Source of the DNA: IDS-8 sp040902105
Lineage (GTDB): Bacteria; Pseudomonadota; Gammaproteobacteria; Steroidobacterales; Woeseiaceae
NCBI GenBank assembly: GCA_040902105.1
Contig: JBBDXW010000041.1
Location: forward strand, 62,001 to 126,000
Length of the DNA: 64,000 bases
Direction: 5' to 3'
Notes under the pieces: generated by a model
Seen by the model: only the letters and a program-made list of their open reading frames with translations
Told to the model about the DNA's origin: nothing
Databases searched by the model: none
Part shown: positions 11,866 to 20,767 of the stretch, one piece after another
Position numbering within the stretch: the first letter of the stretch is position 1
How the letters are laid out: each line of letters opens with the position of its first letter
Position numbers and translations under genes: made by a program

Positions 11866-13551
11866 ATGTCTGAAAGTTTTGCTGAATTATTTGAAGAAAG
11901 TTTTGCCAGTCGACAAATAAAGCCCGGATCGATCATTACCGGTAGAGTTGTCGCTGTAAATGCTGATGTGGTGATCGTCAGCGCCGGCCTCAAATCCGAG
12001 GCGGTAATCCCCATAGAACAATTTCAAAACGAGAAAGGCCAGTCCGATGTATCTGTCGGAGACGAAATCGAGGTCGCCCTCGATGCGGTCGAAGATGGCT
12101 TCGGTGAGACTCGCCTGTCGCGCGAGAAGGCCATTCGCGCGAGGACGTGGACCGAACTCGAACGAGCCTATGAGAAAGGCGAAGTTGTGCAGGGCATTAT
12201 CAACGGCCGGGTCAAAGGTGGCTTCACGGTCGAAATCGACAATGTCCGGGCGTTCCTGCCGGGATCGCTGGTCGATGTACGGCCGGTGCGCGATCCCGCG
12301 TACCTTGAGGGCAAGAGCCTCGAGTTCAAAGTCATCAAGCTGGATCAGCGACGTAACAATGTCGTTGTTTCGAGGCGTGCTGTCGTTGAACAGGAATACA
12401 GCGCCGAGCGCGAGGAATTGCTCGAAAGCCTTCAGGAAGGGAACGTCGTCAAGGGTATCGTAAAAAACCTGACCGATTACGGCGCATTCGTCGACCTCGG
12501 CGGCATTGACGGCCTGCTGCATATAACCGATATGGCCTGGAAACGGGTCAAGCATCCGTCGGAAGTCGTGAACGTGGGCGACGAGATCGAGGTGAAGATT
12601 CTCAAATTCGATCGCGAACGCCAGCGCGTTTCGCTGGGAATAAAGCAGCTTGGCGACGATCCGTGGCACGATCTGGCGCGTCGCTATCCGCCGCATTCCC
12701 GCATTTTCGGCAAGATAACCAATATTGCTGACTACGGTTGTTTTGTTGAGATCGAAGAAGGCGTCGAAGGACTGGTGCACGTGTCCGAAATGGACTGGAC
12801 CAACAAGAACGTGAATCCCGCCAAGGTTGTCCAGGTGGGCCAGGAAGTGGAAGTGATGGTTCTCGAAATCGACGAAGAGCGCCGCAGAATTTCACTTGGC
12901 ATCAAGCAATGCCAGGCGAATCCGTGGGCGGAATTCTCGGCGACGGTGAATCGCGGGGACAAGGTCAGTGGTCAGATCAAATCGATTACCGACTTCGGTA
13001 TCTTCATCGGTCTCGACGGCGGTATCGACGGCCTGGTTCATTTGTCGGATATCTCATGGGACCAGCCCGGCGAAGAAGCCGTTCACAACTACAGGAAAGG
13101 CCAGGAAATCGAAGCAGCCGTTCTGGCAATCGATTCCGATCGCGAACGAATTTCGCTCGGTATCAAGCAACTCGACAAGGATCCGTTTTCGGGCTGGCTC
13201 GCCGAGCATCCGAAGAATTCGGTTGTGAAAGGCGTGGTCACCGAAGTGGATGCGCGTGGGGCTGTGCTGGACCTGGGCGACGGTGTCACCGGTACCTTGC
13301 GGGCATCCGAACTTGCCCGCGGTCGAGTTGACGATGCGCGTACCGTGATCAAGATCGGTGACGAAATCGAAGCCCGGTTCACGAACGTCGACCGCAAGAA
13401 TCGCAGTGTTGCGCTGTCAGTCAAGGCCAAGGAAGTTCACGAAGAAGCGGAAGCACTCAGCACCTATAAATCGGATGCAGGCGCCGCTCCGTCGGGAACG
13501 ACACTCGGAGAATTGCTGAAAGAAAAGATGTCGGGCGGGGCCGATCAGTAA
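11866..13551 (+). CDS. rpsA: 30S ribosomal protein S1
   Basis: A 561-residue protein with six S1 (OB-fold) repeats. Repeats 1-2 bind the ribosome and repeats 3-6 bind mRNA. The start gives MSESFAELFEESF, the normal N-terminus; the frame extends 38 codons upstream through the leader hairpins, which is not coding. Clear repeat cores are GIVKNLTDYGAFVDLGGIDG, GKITNIADYGCFVEIEEGVE, GQIKSITDFGIFIGLDGGID and the more divergent GVVTEVDARGAVLDLGDGV. It is followed by a strong terminator at 13562. Length is close to the E. coli protein (557). Confidence 0.97.
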   Translation: MSESFAELFEESFASRQIKPGSIITGRVVAVNADVVIVSAGLKSEAVIPIEQFQNEKGQSDVSVGDEIEVALDAVEDGFGETRLSREKAIRARTWTELERAYEKGEVVQGIINGRVKGGFTVEIDNVRAFLPGSLVDVRPVRDPAYLEGKSLEFKVIKLDQRRNNVVVSRRAVVEQEYSAEREELLESLQEGNVVKGIVKNLTDYGAFVDLGGIDGLLHITDMAWKRVKHPSEVVNVGDEIEVKILKFDRERQRVSLGIKQLGDDPWHDLARRYPPHSRIFGKITNIADYGCFVEIEEGVEGLVHVSEMDWTNKNVNPAKVVQVGQEVEVMVLEIDEERRRISLGIKQCQANPWAEFSATVNRGDKVSGQIKSITDFGIFIGLDGGIDGLVHLSDISWDQPGEEAVHNYRKGQEIEAAVLAIDSDRERISLGIKQLDKDPFSGWLAEHPKNSVVKGVVTEVDARGAVLDLGDGVTGTLRASELARGRVDDARTVIKIGDEIEARFTNVDRKNRSVALSVKAKEVHEEAEALSTYKSDAGAAPSGTTLGELLKEKMSGGADQ

Positions 13552-13561
13552 AAAAAGACTG

Positions 13562-13597
13562 GCCCGGACCACCCGGTCCGGGCTATATTTCTTTTAT
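13562..13597 (+). terminator. Rho-independent terminator after rpsA
   Basis: A perfect nine-pair stem, GCCCGGACC (13562-13570) and GGTCCGGGC (13575-13583), with loop ACCC, then a T-rich tail (TATATTTCTTTT). It begins 11 bases after the rpsA stop. Confidence 0.88.
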
Positions 13598-13600
13598 AAT
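13595..13600 (+). promoter_or_regulatory. Candidate -10 box for ihfB
   Basis: An exact TATAAT lies just past the rpsA terminator, 48 bases ahead of the ihfB ATG. No good -35 is visible because that position is in the terminator stem. The isolated exact box after a terminator suggests that ihfB has its own promoter. Confidence 0.35.
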
Positions 13601-13647
13601 CGCCGGGTTACACGGAAAAGTATCAGATACAACAAGCGAAGCGTGTT

Positions 13648-13950
13648 ATGACAAAATCTGAACTCATCGAAATGATCTCAAGGAAGCAAAAGCATCTCCC
13701 GGCCAAAGACGTCGAACTCGCAGTCAAGCATCTGCTCGATCTGATGAGCGACGCGTTGGCGCGGGGAGAGCGCATTGAAATCCGTGGGTTCGGCAGCTTT
13801 TCCCTGCATTTTCGCCCGCCGCGCATCGGCCGCAATCCGAAAACCGGAGAGGCCGTCGCACTGTCCGGCAAATACGTGCCGCATTTCAAGCCAGGCAAAG
13901 ACCTGCGTGAACGCGTTAACTCCAGCCGCGAATTTCCCATCAAAAGCTGA
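13648..13950 (+). CDS. ihfB: Integration host factor subunit beta
   Basis: A 100-residue HU/IHF-family DNA-bending protein that pairs with IhfA (also encoded here, at 25.9 kb). It starts MTKSELIEMISRKQ. The family signature RIEIRGFGSFSLHFRPPRIGRNPKTGEAV carries the beta-arm with the intercalating Pro in GRNPKTG. The tail VNSSREFPIKS is typical of IhfB rather than HU. The position downstream of rpsA is the conserved one. Confidence 0.96.
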   Translation: MTKSELIEMISRKQKHLPAKDVELAVKHLLDLMSDALARGERIEIRGFGSFSLHFRPPRIGRNPKTGEAVALSGKYVPHFKPGKDLRERVNSSREFPIKS

Positions 13951-14081
13951 ATGTCCTGCGCGCCCGCACCCGTCCCGGCGCCGGTCGGAGTTGGGCCTTA
14001 GCATAAGCCCGGTTAACATATTCACGTGACTGCATTCGCTGGATGTGCAGGTCGCGGAACTGATCGCAACGGAGCGGGCGA

Positions 14082-14378
14082 ATGTTCAAACGAATCGGCG
14101 TAGTCCTCCTGGTCCTGCTCATCCTCGGGCTGATGCTGGTGTTCACCAGGCTCAATCCGGGCACAATCGACATAGACCTTGCGGTTGGCACAGTCCAGTC
14201 GTCAATCCCGCTGGCGTTTACGGTGGCGTTCGCGGCCGGCTGGGTGTTCGGGCTCCTGTGCGTGGCGCTCGTTGTGGCGAGGCTGGTCAACGAAAGGCGC
14301 CACCTGCGCAAGTCGCTGCGGAATACCGAAGTCGAGATCAGCAGCCTGCGCAATTTGCCGCTGTCCGATGCCGACTGA
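14082..14378 (+). CDS. lapA: LapA family inner-membrane protein (DUF1049)
   Basis: A 98-residue protein with two membrane helices, about residues 6-23 (IGVVLLVLLILGLMLVF) and 43-66 (PLAFTVAFAAGWVFGLLCVA), followed by a basic, helical cytoplasmic tail (NERRHLRKSLRNTE). This is the LapA pattern. LapA works with LapB in controlling lipopolysaccharide assembly and LpxC turnover. A GGAG stands six bases before the ATG. The stop codon lies eight bases inside lapB. Confidence 0.88.
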   Translation: MFKRIGVVLLVLLILGLMLVFTRLNPGTIDIDLAVGTVQSSIPLAFTVAFAAGWVFGLLCVALVVARLVNERRHLRKSLRNTEVEISSLRNLPLSDAD

Positions 14379-15573
14379 ATCGACATTTCTTCTCGCGGGC
14401 CTCTTTCTCCTGCTCGCGGCGGCTGGCTGGGCGCTGGGTCGCTTCGGCGAACGGGAAGAAAGGGAAGGCGCTCCTCCGCCGCTCAACATCGATTACCTGA
14501 AGGGCCTCAATTTCCTGCTGAATGAGCAAACCGATCAGGCGCTGGAGCACTTTCTGAAGATGGTCCGCGTCGACGACAAGACGATCGAGACGCACTTCGC
14601 GCTGGGCAGCCTGTTCCGCCGTCGCGGTGAAGTGGACCGTGCGATCCGGATTCACCAGAATATTATCGCGCGGCCGGATCTTGCCTCCGAACAACGCGAT
14701 CAGGCCCTGTTCTCGCTCGCAAAAGACTATTTGCGCGCGGGACTGCTCGATCGCGCCGAGAAACTCTTTGTCAGGTTGTCGCAGGGGTCGCGATACCAGG
14801 TCGAGGCGTTCGAGCAACTGTGTCGCATCTACGAGCAGGAGCGCGAGTGGCAACGGGCGATCGACGCCGGCCAGAAGCTCGAGGTGCTCAGCGGCAAATC
14901 GCTGGCGCTGGAAATTGCGCACTACTATTGCGAACTGGCGGAACAGGCGGCCGCGAAAAAAGACTATTCGGCCGCCCGGGCGTTCGTGAAGAAAGCGCAA
15001 AGCGGCCGTCCCAGGACCCTGCGAGGCGCGTTGACGCGCGCGGAAATAGCGCAGGCGACGCAAGACACCAGAACGGCGTTGCGTCTCTATCACCGGATTA
15101 TCGACGAGAACACTTACCTCGTTACCGAGGCGCTGCCGAAACTGGTCGAAATTCACAACCGCGAAGGTTCAATCGACGAACTGGAACGGGACCTTCGCGC
15201 GATGCTGGCCAAGAATCCCGAGATGACTACGGATGTTGCGTACGCGGCAATTGTGAACAATATCGGCGGCGTCGGCGTGATCGATGAATGCGTGGAGCAT
15301 TACATGCTCAACGAACCAACTCTGACCGAGTTCATCGACCTGCAGCGTATTGACGAAGCGGACGAAAGTGAACGAGAGGCGGCGTTGGCCAAAGTCCGCT
15401 CGGCACTCAGCCGGCTCGCTGCATCAACGCCGCGTTACAAGTGTACGGAATGCGGCTTCTCCAGCCAGCGTCTCCTGTGGCAGTGCCCGAGTTGCAAAAA
15501 CTGGGAATCACAGCGCCCGTTCTCGCGCGTTCAGTTCGACTCGCTGCTGCAACGCAGCGCCGCCGTTCGGTAA
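14368..15573 (+). CDS. lapB: Lipopolysaccharide assembly protein LapB (TPR, zinc ribbon)
   Basis: A 401-residue protein with an N-terminal membrane helix (about residues 5-22), a run of tetratricopeptide repeats from about residue 35 (LNFLLNEQTDQALEHFLKM, HFALGSLFRRRGEVDRAIRI) and a C-terminal rubredoxin-like metal site, KCTECGFSSQRLLWQCPSCKNW. LapB recruits FtsH to degrade LpxC and so sets LPS synthesis. The ATG at 14368 overlaps lapA. The stop codon TAA is the first part of a large palindromic repeat, so the last residues may be set by that insertion. Confidence 0.94.
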   Translation: MPTESTFLLAGLFLLLAAAGWALGRFGEREEREGAPPPLNIDYLKGLNFLLNEQTDQALEHFLKMVRVDDKTIETHFALGSLFRRRGEVDRAIRIHQNIIARPDLASEQRDQALFSLAKDYLRAGLLDRAEKLFVRLSQGSRYQVEAFEQLCRIYEQEREWQRAIDAGQKLEVLSGKSLALEIAHYYCELAEQAAAKKDYSAARAFVKKAQSGRPRTLRGALTRAEIAQATQDTRTALRLYHRIIDENTYLVTEALPKLVEIHNREGSIDELERDLRAMLAKNPEMTTDVAYAAIVNNIGGVGVIDECVEHYMLNEPTLTEFIDLQRIDEADESEREAALAKVRSALSRLAASTPRYKCTECGFSSQRLLWQCPSCKNWESQRPFSRVQFDSLLQRSAAVR

Positions 15574-15668
15574 AGGGGACCCGTAAAAGGGGGACACCCG
15601 TAAAAGGGGGACAGTGACCTTTTCTCGGAGAAAAGGTCACTGTCCCCCTTTTACGGGTCCCCTTTACC
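15569..15668. repeat. 100-bp palindromic element directly after lapB
   Basis: The right arm 15628-15668 is the exact reverse complement of the left part except that the left arm carries one extra 17-bp unit (CCCGTAAAAGGGGGACA present twice). The centre is GTGACCTTTTCTC / GAGAAAAGGTCAC around G15627. The AAGGGGGACAGTGACC type of end resembles dispersed REP-like sequences mobilised by RAYT transposases. The lapB stop codon lies in its left end. Confidence 0.9.
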
Positions 15669-15855
15669 GCCCCCTACGTCATTTCCTGCGAAATTCCTGA
15701 TTTTTGTTGACAGCACCTGCGACATCTCCGGACTAACCTCCGCAATCGAACTCACCGTCGGTCACGCCTTGAATACGATTTACCGGGCGGCGGTGCAGAC
15801 CGGTCGATTCAACCGATCGATCCAGTTATTCGATCCAATTAATCAGGAGCTGAGT

Positions 15856-16137
15856 ATGAGAAAGTTTAATGGTTGCTTGTCGCTGATCGCGTGCTTGCTG
15901 GCTGGTCCGGTCCTTGCGGGCCCGGTCGACGTCAATACGGCAGACGCCGCGACGATTTCAGCCGAGCTGCAGGGCATCGGTATGGCCAAGGCAGTGGCGA
16001 TCGTCGAATACCGGGAGGCGAACGGACCTTTCACAAGCCCCGATGATCTCATTCTGGTCAAGGGAATAGGCGAACGAACCGTCGAAATCAACCGCGACAA
16101 CATCCTGGTGCAGCCGATGGGAGGGAAGTCCGATTAG
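15856..16137 (+). CDS. Secreted ComEA-like helix-hairpin-helix protein
   Basis: A 93-residue protein with a signal peptide (MRKFNGCLSLIACLLAGPVLAG, probable cleavage near residue 22). The rest is a single ComEA-type helix-hairpin-helix domain: VDVNTADAATISAELQGIG, then the second hairpin LILVKGIGERTVE. The start at 15856 has CAGGAG eleven bases upstream; the open frame extends 29 codons further without merit. Such periplasmic proteins bind double-stranded DNA and can serve in DNA uptake, but no other competence genes are here, so the role is inference. Confidence 0.88.
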   Translation: MRKFNGCLSLIACLLAGPVLAGPVDVNTADAATISAELQGIGMAKAVAIVEYREANGPFTSPDDLILVKGIGERTVEINRDNILVQPMGGKSD

Positions 16138-16301
16138 CACGGTCTGAATGTGGGCGATGTTCTGTGCCGGTTTTCGCCGGCACAGTACTTTTTGCACTTG
16201 CCTCCCCGGACGGATTGTCGAGGTTCTCCGTCCCCACCCTCCCGCGACCGCACCAGATTGTTTATCATCCCGAGCTGTTCAAGCACTCGTGGAGATTCCT
16301 G

Positions 16302-17177
16302 TTGACCAAGCCCATTCGATCCGCAGTTTTTCCTGTTGCAGGACGGGGTACGCGTTTTCTGCCTGCGACCAAGGCAAGTCCCAAGGAAATGTTGCCGGTT
16401 GTGGACAAGCCGCTCATTCAATATGCAGTCGAGGAAGCGATAGCCGCGGGTGCGACGAAACTGGTGTTCGTAACCGGCAGTTCGAAACGGGCGATTGAAG
16501 ATCACTTCGATTCGGATCCGGAACTCGAAAAAGCGCTGTCCGGGGCGGGCAAGGAGGATTTGTTACAATCCATCCAGGGAATCGTGCCCGCGGGGGTTTC
16601 CTGCATATACATTCGCCAGGGAGAGCCGCTCGGACTGGGCCATGCCGTTCTCTGCGCGCGTCCTGCAATCGGTGACGAGCCGTTTTTCGTGCACCTGGCG
16701 GACGACCTGATCGCGGGCCAGCCGTCCTGCCTCGTCCAGATGTCCGATGAATACAGACGCCACGGCGGAAGCGTCATTGCTGTCGAAACCATACCGAAGC
16801 AGGACACATCGAGTTACGGCATTGTCGCCGTGGAATCCGACGCGACCGGCTCGCAAAGAATCACGCGAATCGTCGAAAAGCCGAAACCGGCCGATGCACC
16901 CTCCAATCTCGGCGTCGTCGGCCGCTATCTACTCGCCCCGCAGATCTTCGACAAGCTGGAAAAGACCACGCGCGGCGCGGGCGGTGAGATCCAGTTGACC
17001 GACGCCATTGCCGACATGCTTGCAGACTCGCCGTGCTATGCCTATGCATTCAGCGGCCAACGCTTTGATTGCGGCAACAAGCTCGGCTATCTGAAAGCAT
17101 CCGTCGCCTATGGGTTGACGCACCCGGAAATCGGCGCGGCATTTCGCAAGCACTTGCGCGGAATTCTTGAAAGCTGA
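16302..17177 (+). CDS. galU: UTP-glucose-1-phosphate uridylyltransferase
   Basis: A 291-residue nucleotidyltransferase making UDP-glucose for envelope polysaccharides. The N-terminus AVFPVAGRGTRFLPATKASP holds the nucleotide loop, followed by KEMLPVVDKPLIQYAVEEA, FVTGSSKRAIEDHFD, and the C-terminal FDCGNKLGYLKASVAYGL. I take TTG 16302 as the start: it has GGAG eight bases upstream and places the loop at the normal distance. The open frame extends 46 codons more with no conserved sequence, and no ATG or GTG lies near. Confidence 0.94.
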   Translation: MTKPIRSAVFPVAGRGTRFLPATKASPKEMLPVVDKPLIQYAVEEAIAAGATKLVFVTGSSKRAIEDHFDSDPELEKALSGAGKEDLLQSIQGIVPAGVSCIYIRQGEPLGLGHAVLCARPAIGDEPFFVHLADDLIAGQPSCLVQMSDEYRRHGGSVIAVETIPKQDTSSYGIVAVESDATGSQRITRIVEKPKPADAPSNLGVVGRYLLAPQIFDKLEKTTRGAGGEIQLTDAIADMLADSPCYAYAFSGQRFDCGNKLGYLKASVAYGLTHPEIGAAFRKHLRGILES

Positions 17178-17217
17178 TCCCCAATTTTGCGAGAATGTGG
17201 ATTGCTCAGAGCGACGG

Positions 17218-17262
17218 CAGCGCCGGACTGAGCAGCGCCGGACTGAGCAGCGCCGGACTGAA
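17218..17262. repeat. Three tandem copies of a 15-bp unit
   Basis: CAGCGCCGGACTGAG starts at 17218 and 17233, and again at 17248 with the last base changed to A. The array lies between galU and tRNA-Asn, just past the tRNA 3' end. Confidence 0.9.
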
Positions 17263-17270
17263 TGGACAGG

Positions 17271-17346
17271 TGGCTCCCCGGGCCGGACTCGAACCAGCGA
17301 CCAATTGATTAACAGTCAATCGCTCTACCAACTGAGCTACCGGGGA
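17271..17346 (-). tRNA. tRNA-Asn (GTT)
   Basis: Read on the minus strand from 17346: acceptor TCCCCGG, D arm TAGCTCAGTTGGTAGAGC, anticodon arm with loop CTGTTAA (anticodon GTT), T arm with GGTTCGAGTCC, acceptor CCGGGGA, discriminator G and encoded CCA. Seventy-six bases including CCA. Confidence 0.97.
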
Positions 17347-17458
17347 ATACGATTCAGGCACCTTAGCAGGGGTGGCATTCTCGTCCAGCCCGGAAATCAA
17401 GTCAAGGGAACGGCAGCGCAGCGAAAATCACCGATTCATGCGTGATTTTCGCCCATTA

Positions 17459-18640
17459 CTACGACATTGCCTTGTGGATTCTCTGCACCGCGGTGCGCAA
17501 TGTTTCGAGCGAACAGGCGAAGGAAATCCTGACATAGCCGGGCGCCCCGAATGCACTGCCGGGAACCATGGCCACGTCCGCTTCACTCAGCAGCCAGGCA
17601 ACGAACTCCGAATCGCCGGAGAGACCCTGTCGCTGCAGAGCGCCGGTGACGCGCGGAAATGCGTAGAAAGCGCCGTCGCTTTTTCGGCACTCGAAGCCGG
17701 GTAATTCATTCAGTGCGTCGACGATATAGTCGTGCCGCTCACGGTAGGCGGAGGTCATCTTGCGGACGCTTGCCTGGTCGCCGTTGAGCGCCGCGGTCGT
17801 CGCAGCCTGGGAAATACTGCAGGGGTTGGAGGTGCTCTGGCTCTGGATCGTTTTCATCGCGGAAATAACGGCCTGGGGACCGCCGGCATAGCCGATACGC
17901 CAACCGGTCATGGCATAGCATTTCGACACGCCATTGATCGTGATGGTGCGGTCGTACAGTTCCGGGCAGGCTTCCGCGAAACTGCAAAACGGCGTGTCCG
18001 CCCAATGGATGTGTTCGTAGATCTCGTCTGCAGCGATAACGATGGACGGATGATCCTTCAGCACGTCTCCAAGTGCGGCGAGTTGCTGCTGCGAGTAGCA
18101 GGCGCCGGTCGGGTTTGACGGACTGTTCAGGAACAGGAAGCGCGTCTTTGGCGTGATTGCCGCTTCGAGCTGTTCGGGAGAAATGCGGAACCCGCTCTCG
18201 ATAACGGTGTCGATAATCACCGGTTCGGCATCCGCCAGCCTGATTATGTCGGGATAGGACACCCAGTAGGGGGCCGGTACGATGGCTTCGTCACCGGGCC
18301 CGAGAATTGCCTGACATGCATTGAAGCAGGTTTGCTTCGCACCGCTGGATACCAGGATCTGTGCGGGTTCGTAGTGCAGTGAATTGTCGCGTGCGAACTT
18401 TTTCTGAATCGCGAGCTTCAGTTCCATAGTTCCGTCAACCGGCGTGTAGCGAGTCTGGCCCGCGTCCATAGCTTTTTTGCCGGCTTCGCAAATGTGTCCC
18501 GGCGTTGGGAAATCGGGTTCGCCTGCACCCAGGCTGATGATGTTGCGACCGGCGGCGCGCAACTCGGCGGCGAGTGCGACGACCGCACTGGTCGGCGACG
18601 GCCTGATCCGCGCCATACGTTTTGAAACTGATAGACTCAC
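17459..18640 (-). CDS. aspC: Aspartate aminotransferase family protein (PLP class I)
   Basis: A 393-residue fold-type I aminotransferase, probably aspartate:2-oxoglutarate. Visible are the N-terminal SKRMARIRPSPTSAVVALA and SLGAGEPDFPTPGHI, the substrate-loop NSPSNPTGACYS, IAADEIYEHI, and the PLP lysine in INGVSKCYAMTGWRIGYAGG. It is of the I-gamma type found in many bacteria, not the enteric AspC type. It is divergent from uvrB with only 12 bases between the annotated ATGs. The same neighbour pair occurs in Pseudomonas. Confidence 0.92.
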   Translation of the reverse strand: MSLSVSKRMARIRPSPTSAVVALAAELRAAGRNIISLGAGEPDFPTPGHICEAGKKAMDAGQTRYTPVDGTMELKLAIQKKFARDNSLHYEPAQILVSSGAKQTCFNACQAILGPGDEAIVPAPYWVSYPDIIRLADAEPVIIDTVIESGFRISPEQLEAAITPKTRFLFLNSPSNPTGACYSQQQLAALGDVLKDHPSIVIAADEIYEHIHWADTPFCSFAEACPELYDRTITINGVSKCYAMTGWRIGYAGGPQAVISAMKTIQSQSTSNPCSISQAATTAALNGDQASVRKMTSAYRERHDYIVDALNELPGFECRKSDGAFYAFPRVTGALQRQGLSGDSEFVAWLLSEADVAMVPGSAFGAPGYVRISFACSLETLRTAVQRIHKAMS

Positions 18641-18652
18641 GAGCTTGCCTCC

Positions 18653-20728
18653 ATGAAACCGTCGCGAATGTTACGTCAATCAACGAATCTGCCCAAGAAG
18701 ACCGTGGCCGATGCACGGGACCGGCTGACGCTGATCTCGAAATACAATCCTGCCGGCGATCAGGGCGCCGCTATTGCGGGTCTCGTCGAGGGTTTGAATG
18801 ACGGACTGGCACGGCAGACGCTGCTGGGCGTAACCGGCTCCGGCAAGACCTTCACAATGGCCAGTGTCATTCAGGAGGTGCAACGCCCGGCAATCATTCT
18901 CGCGCCCAACAAAACGTTGGCCGCCCAGCTATACGGTGAGATGCGCGAGTATTTTCCGCGTAACGCCGTCGAGTACTTTGTCTCCTATTACGACTACTAC
19001 CAGCCGGAAGCCTACGTTCCCAGTTCGGACACGTATATCGAAAAGGATGCCTCGATCAACCAGCACATTGAACAGATGCGGCTGTCGGCGACCAAGGCGC
19101 TGATCGAACGGGGCGACGCGATCATCGTTGCAACGGTGTCCGCGATTTACGGGCTCGGTGACCCGGAAGCCTATTTCAGCATGGTGCTGCACCTGGACCG
19201 CGGCGAGCCTATCGATCAGCGACACATCCTGCGCCGCCTGGCCGAAATGCAGTACAAGAGAAACGAGCTGGATCTTTCGCAGGGCAATTACCGAGTCCGC
19301 GGCGACGTCATCGACGTCTTTCCCGCGGAATCCGAGCGTGACGCGGTGCGAATCGAACTGTTTGACGATGAAGTGGAGTCCTTGTCCTACTTCGATCCTT
19401 TGACCGGCGAGGTTCTGCATCGGGTACCGCGCCTCACCATCTTCCCGAAAACCCACTATGTGACGCCGCGCGAACGCCTGCTGGCCGCGGTCGACGAGAT
19501 CAAAGCGGAGCTGCACGACCGCCTGGAGTACCTGAGGCTCGCTAATAAACTTCTGGAAGCTCAAAGACTTGAGCAGAGAACTTTATTTGATATGGAGATG
19601 ATCCGCGAGCTCGGATACTGCCAGGGCATCGAGAATTATTCGCGCTATCTCTCCGGCCGCGGCGAGGGCGAGCCTCCGCCGTGCCTGTTCGACTACGTCC
19701 CCGACAACGCGTTGCTGATCATCGACGAAAGCCACGTGACGGTGCCGCAGCTCGGCGGGATGTATCGCGGCGACCGTTCGCGCAAGGAAACGCTGGTCGA
19801 GTACGGGTTCCGTCTGCCCTCGGCGCTCGACAATCGCCCGCTCCGTTTTGACGAGTTCGAGCGGATGGCGCCGCAAACCATCTTCGTGTCGGCCACGCCC
19901 GGCGATTACGAAGCCAAACACGCGGATAAGGTGGTCGAGCAGCTGGTGCGTCCCACTGGCCTGGTGGACCCGGAAATCGAAGTCCGGCCTGCGCGGACAC
20001 AAGTCGATGACGTGCTGTCGGAAATCCGGCTGCGGACGGCCGTCGACCAGCGGGTGCTGATTACGACATTGACCAAGCGCATGGCGGAAGACCTCACGGA
20101 CTATCTGCAGGAGCACGGCATCAGGGTGCGTTACCTGCACTCGGACATCGGTACTGTCGAGAGGATGGAGATCATTCGCGATCTGCGACTCGGAGCGTTC
20201 GATGTGCTCGTTGGCATAAATTTGCTTCGTGAAGGGCTGGATATGCCTGAGGTATCGCTGGTGGCGATACTTGACGCCGACAAGGAAGGTTTCCTGCGCT
20301 CGGACCGGTCGCTCATTCAGACCATCGGCCGCGCCGCCAGGCACCTGAACGGCAAGGCCCTGCTGTATGCGGATAGCATAACCGGGTCGATGCGACGGGC
20401 CATCGACGAAACGAACCGCAGGCGCGAGCGGCAAGTCGCGCACAACAGGCGGCTTGGCATTACGCCCGCGACCATTATCAAACAGGTGGCCGACATCATG
20501 GAGGGCGCATATCCCGTACCCGGACGCGGCCGGCGCCGTATTGCGGAAGACGCAGCGCGTTACGAATCGCTGCCGCCGGAACAGTTATTGCGCAAAGCGC
20601 AGCAACTCGAAAAGAAAATGCTGCAACACGCCCGCGACCTGGAATTCGAGGAGGCCGCGAGGTTGCGTGACGAGATCCAACGACTTCGCAAGACCGGTCT
20701 CGGCCTGACGGACCGGCTGGCGGGCTAG
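18653..20728 (+). CDS. uvrB: Excinuclease ABC subunit B
   Basis: A DEAD-type helicase-like subunit of the UvrABC repair complex. Visible are Walker A GVTGSGKTFTMASV, the damage-inserting beta-hairpin YYDYYQPEAYVPSSDTYIEK, DEXX box LLIIDESHVTVPQ, helicase motifs V-VI (VGINLLREGLDMPE, QTIGRAARHLNG) and the C-terminal UVR motif for UvrC (DLEFEEAARLRDEI). From ATG 18653 it has 691 residues. A GTG at 18704 would give 674, closer to the E. coli 673, and would give room for promoters between it and the divergent aminotransferase gene. The start is therefore uncertain. Confidence 0.96.
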   Translation: MKPSRMLRQSTNLPKKTVADARDRLTLISKYNPAGDQGAAIAGLVEGLNDGLARQTLLGVTGSGKTFTMASVIQEVQRPAIILAPNKTLAAQLYGEMREYFPRNAVEYFVSYYDYYQPEAYVPSSDTYIEKDASINQHIEQMRLSATKALIERGDAIIVATVSAIYGLGDPEAYFSMVLHLDRGEPIDQRHILRRLAEMQYKRNELDLSQGNYRVRGDVIDVFPAESERDAVRIELFDDEVESLSYFDPLTGEVLHRVPRLTIFPKTHYVTPRERLLAAVDEIKAELHDRLEYLRLANKLLEAQRLEQRTLFDMEMIRELGYCQGIENYSRYLSGRGEGEPPPCLFDYVPDNALLIIDESHVTVPQLGGMYRGDRSRKETLVEYGFRLPSALDNRPLRFDEFERMAPQTIFVSATPGDYEAKHADKVVEQLVRPTGLVDPEIEVRPARTQVDDVLSEIRLRTAVDQRVLITTLTKRMAEDLTDYLQEHGIRVRYLHSDIGTVERMEIIRDLRLGAFDVLVGINLLREGLDMPEVSLVAILDADKEGFLRSDRSLIQTIGRAARHLNGKALLYADSITGSMRRAIDETNRRRERQVAHNRRLGITPATIIKQVADIMEGAYPVPGRGRRRIAEDAARYESLPPEQLLRKAQQLEKKMLQHARDLEFEEAARLRDEIQRLRKTGLGLTDRLAG

Positions 20729-20767
20729 CTGCCTAGGGAAGGCTCCGCATAAGTCCTGACAGAGCCG

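Noticed and set aside
17178..17270. Small insertion sequence ends around the 15-bp tandem repeats
   Set aside because: No inverted ends, target duplication or transposase fragment are visible.
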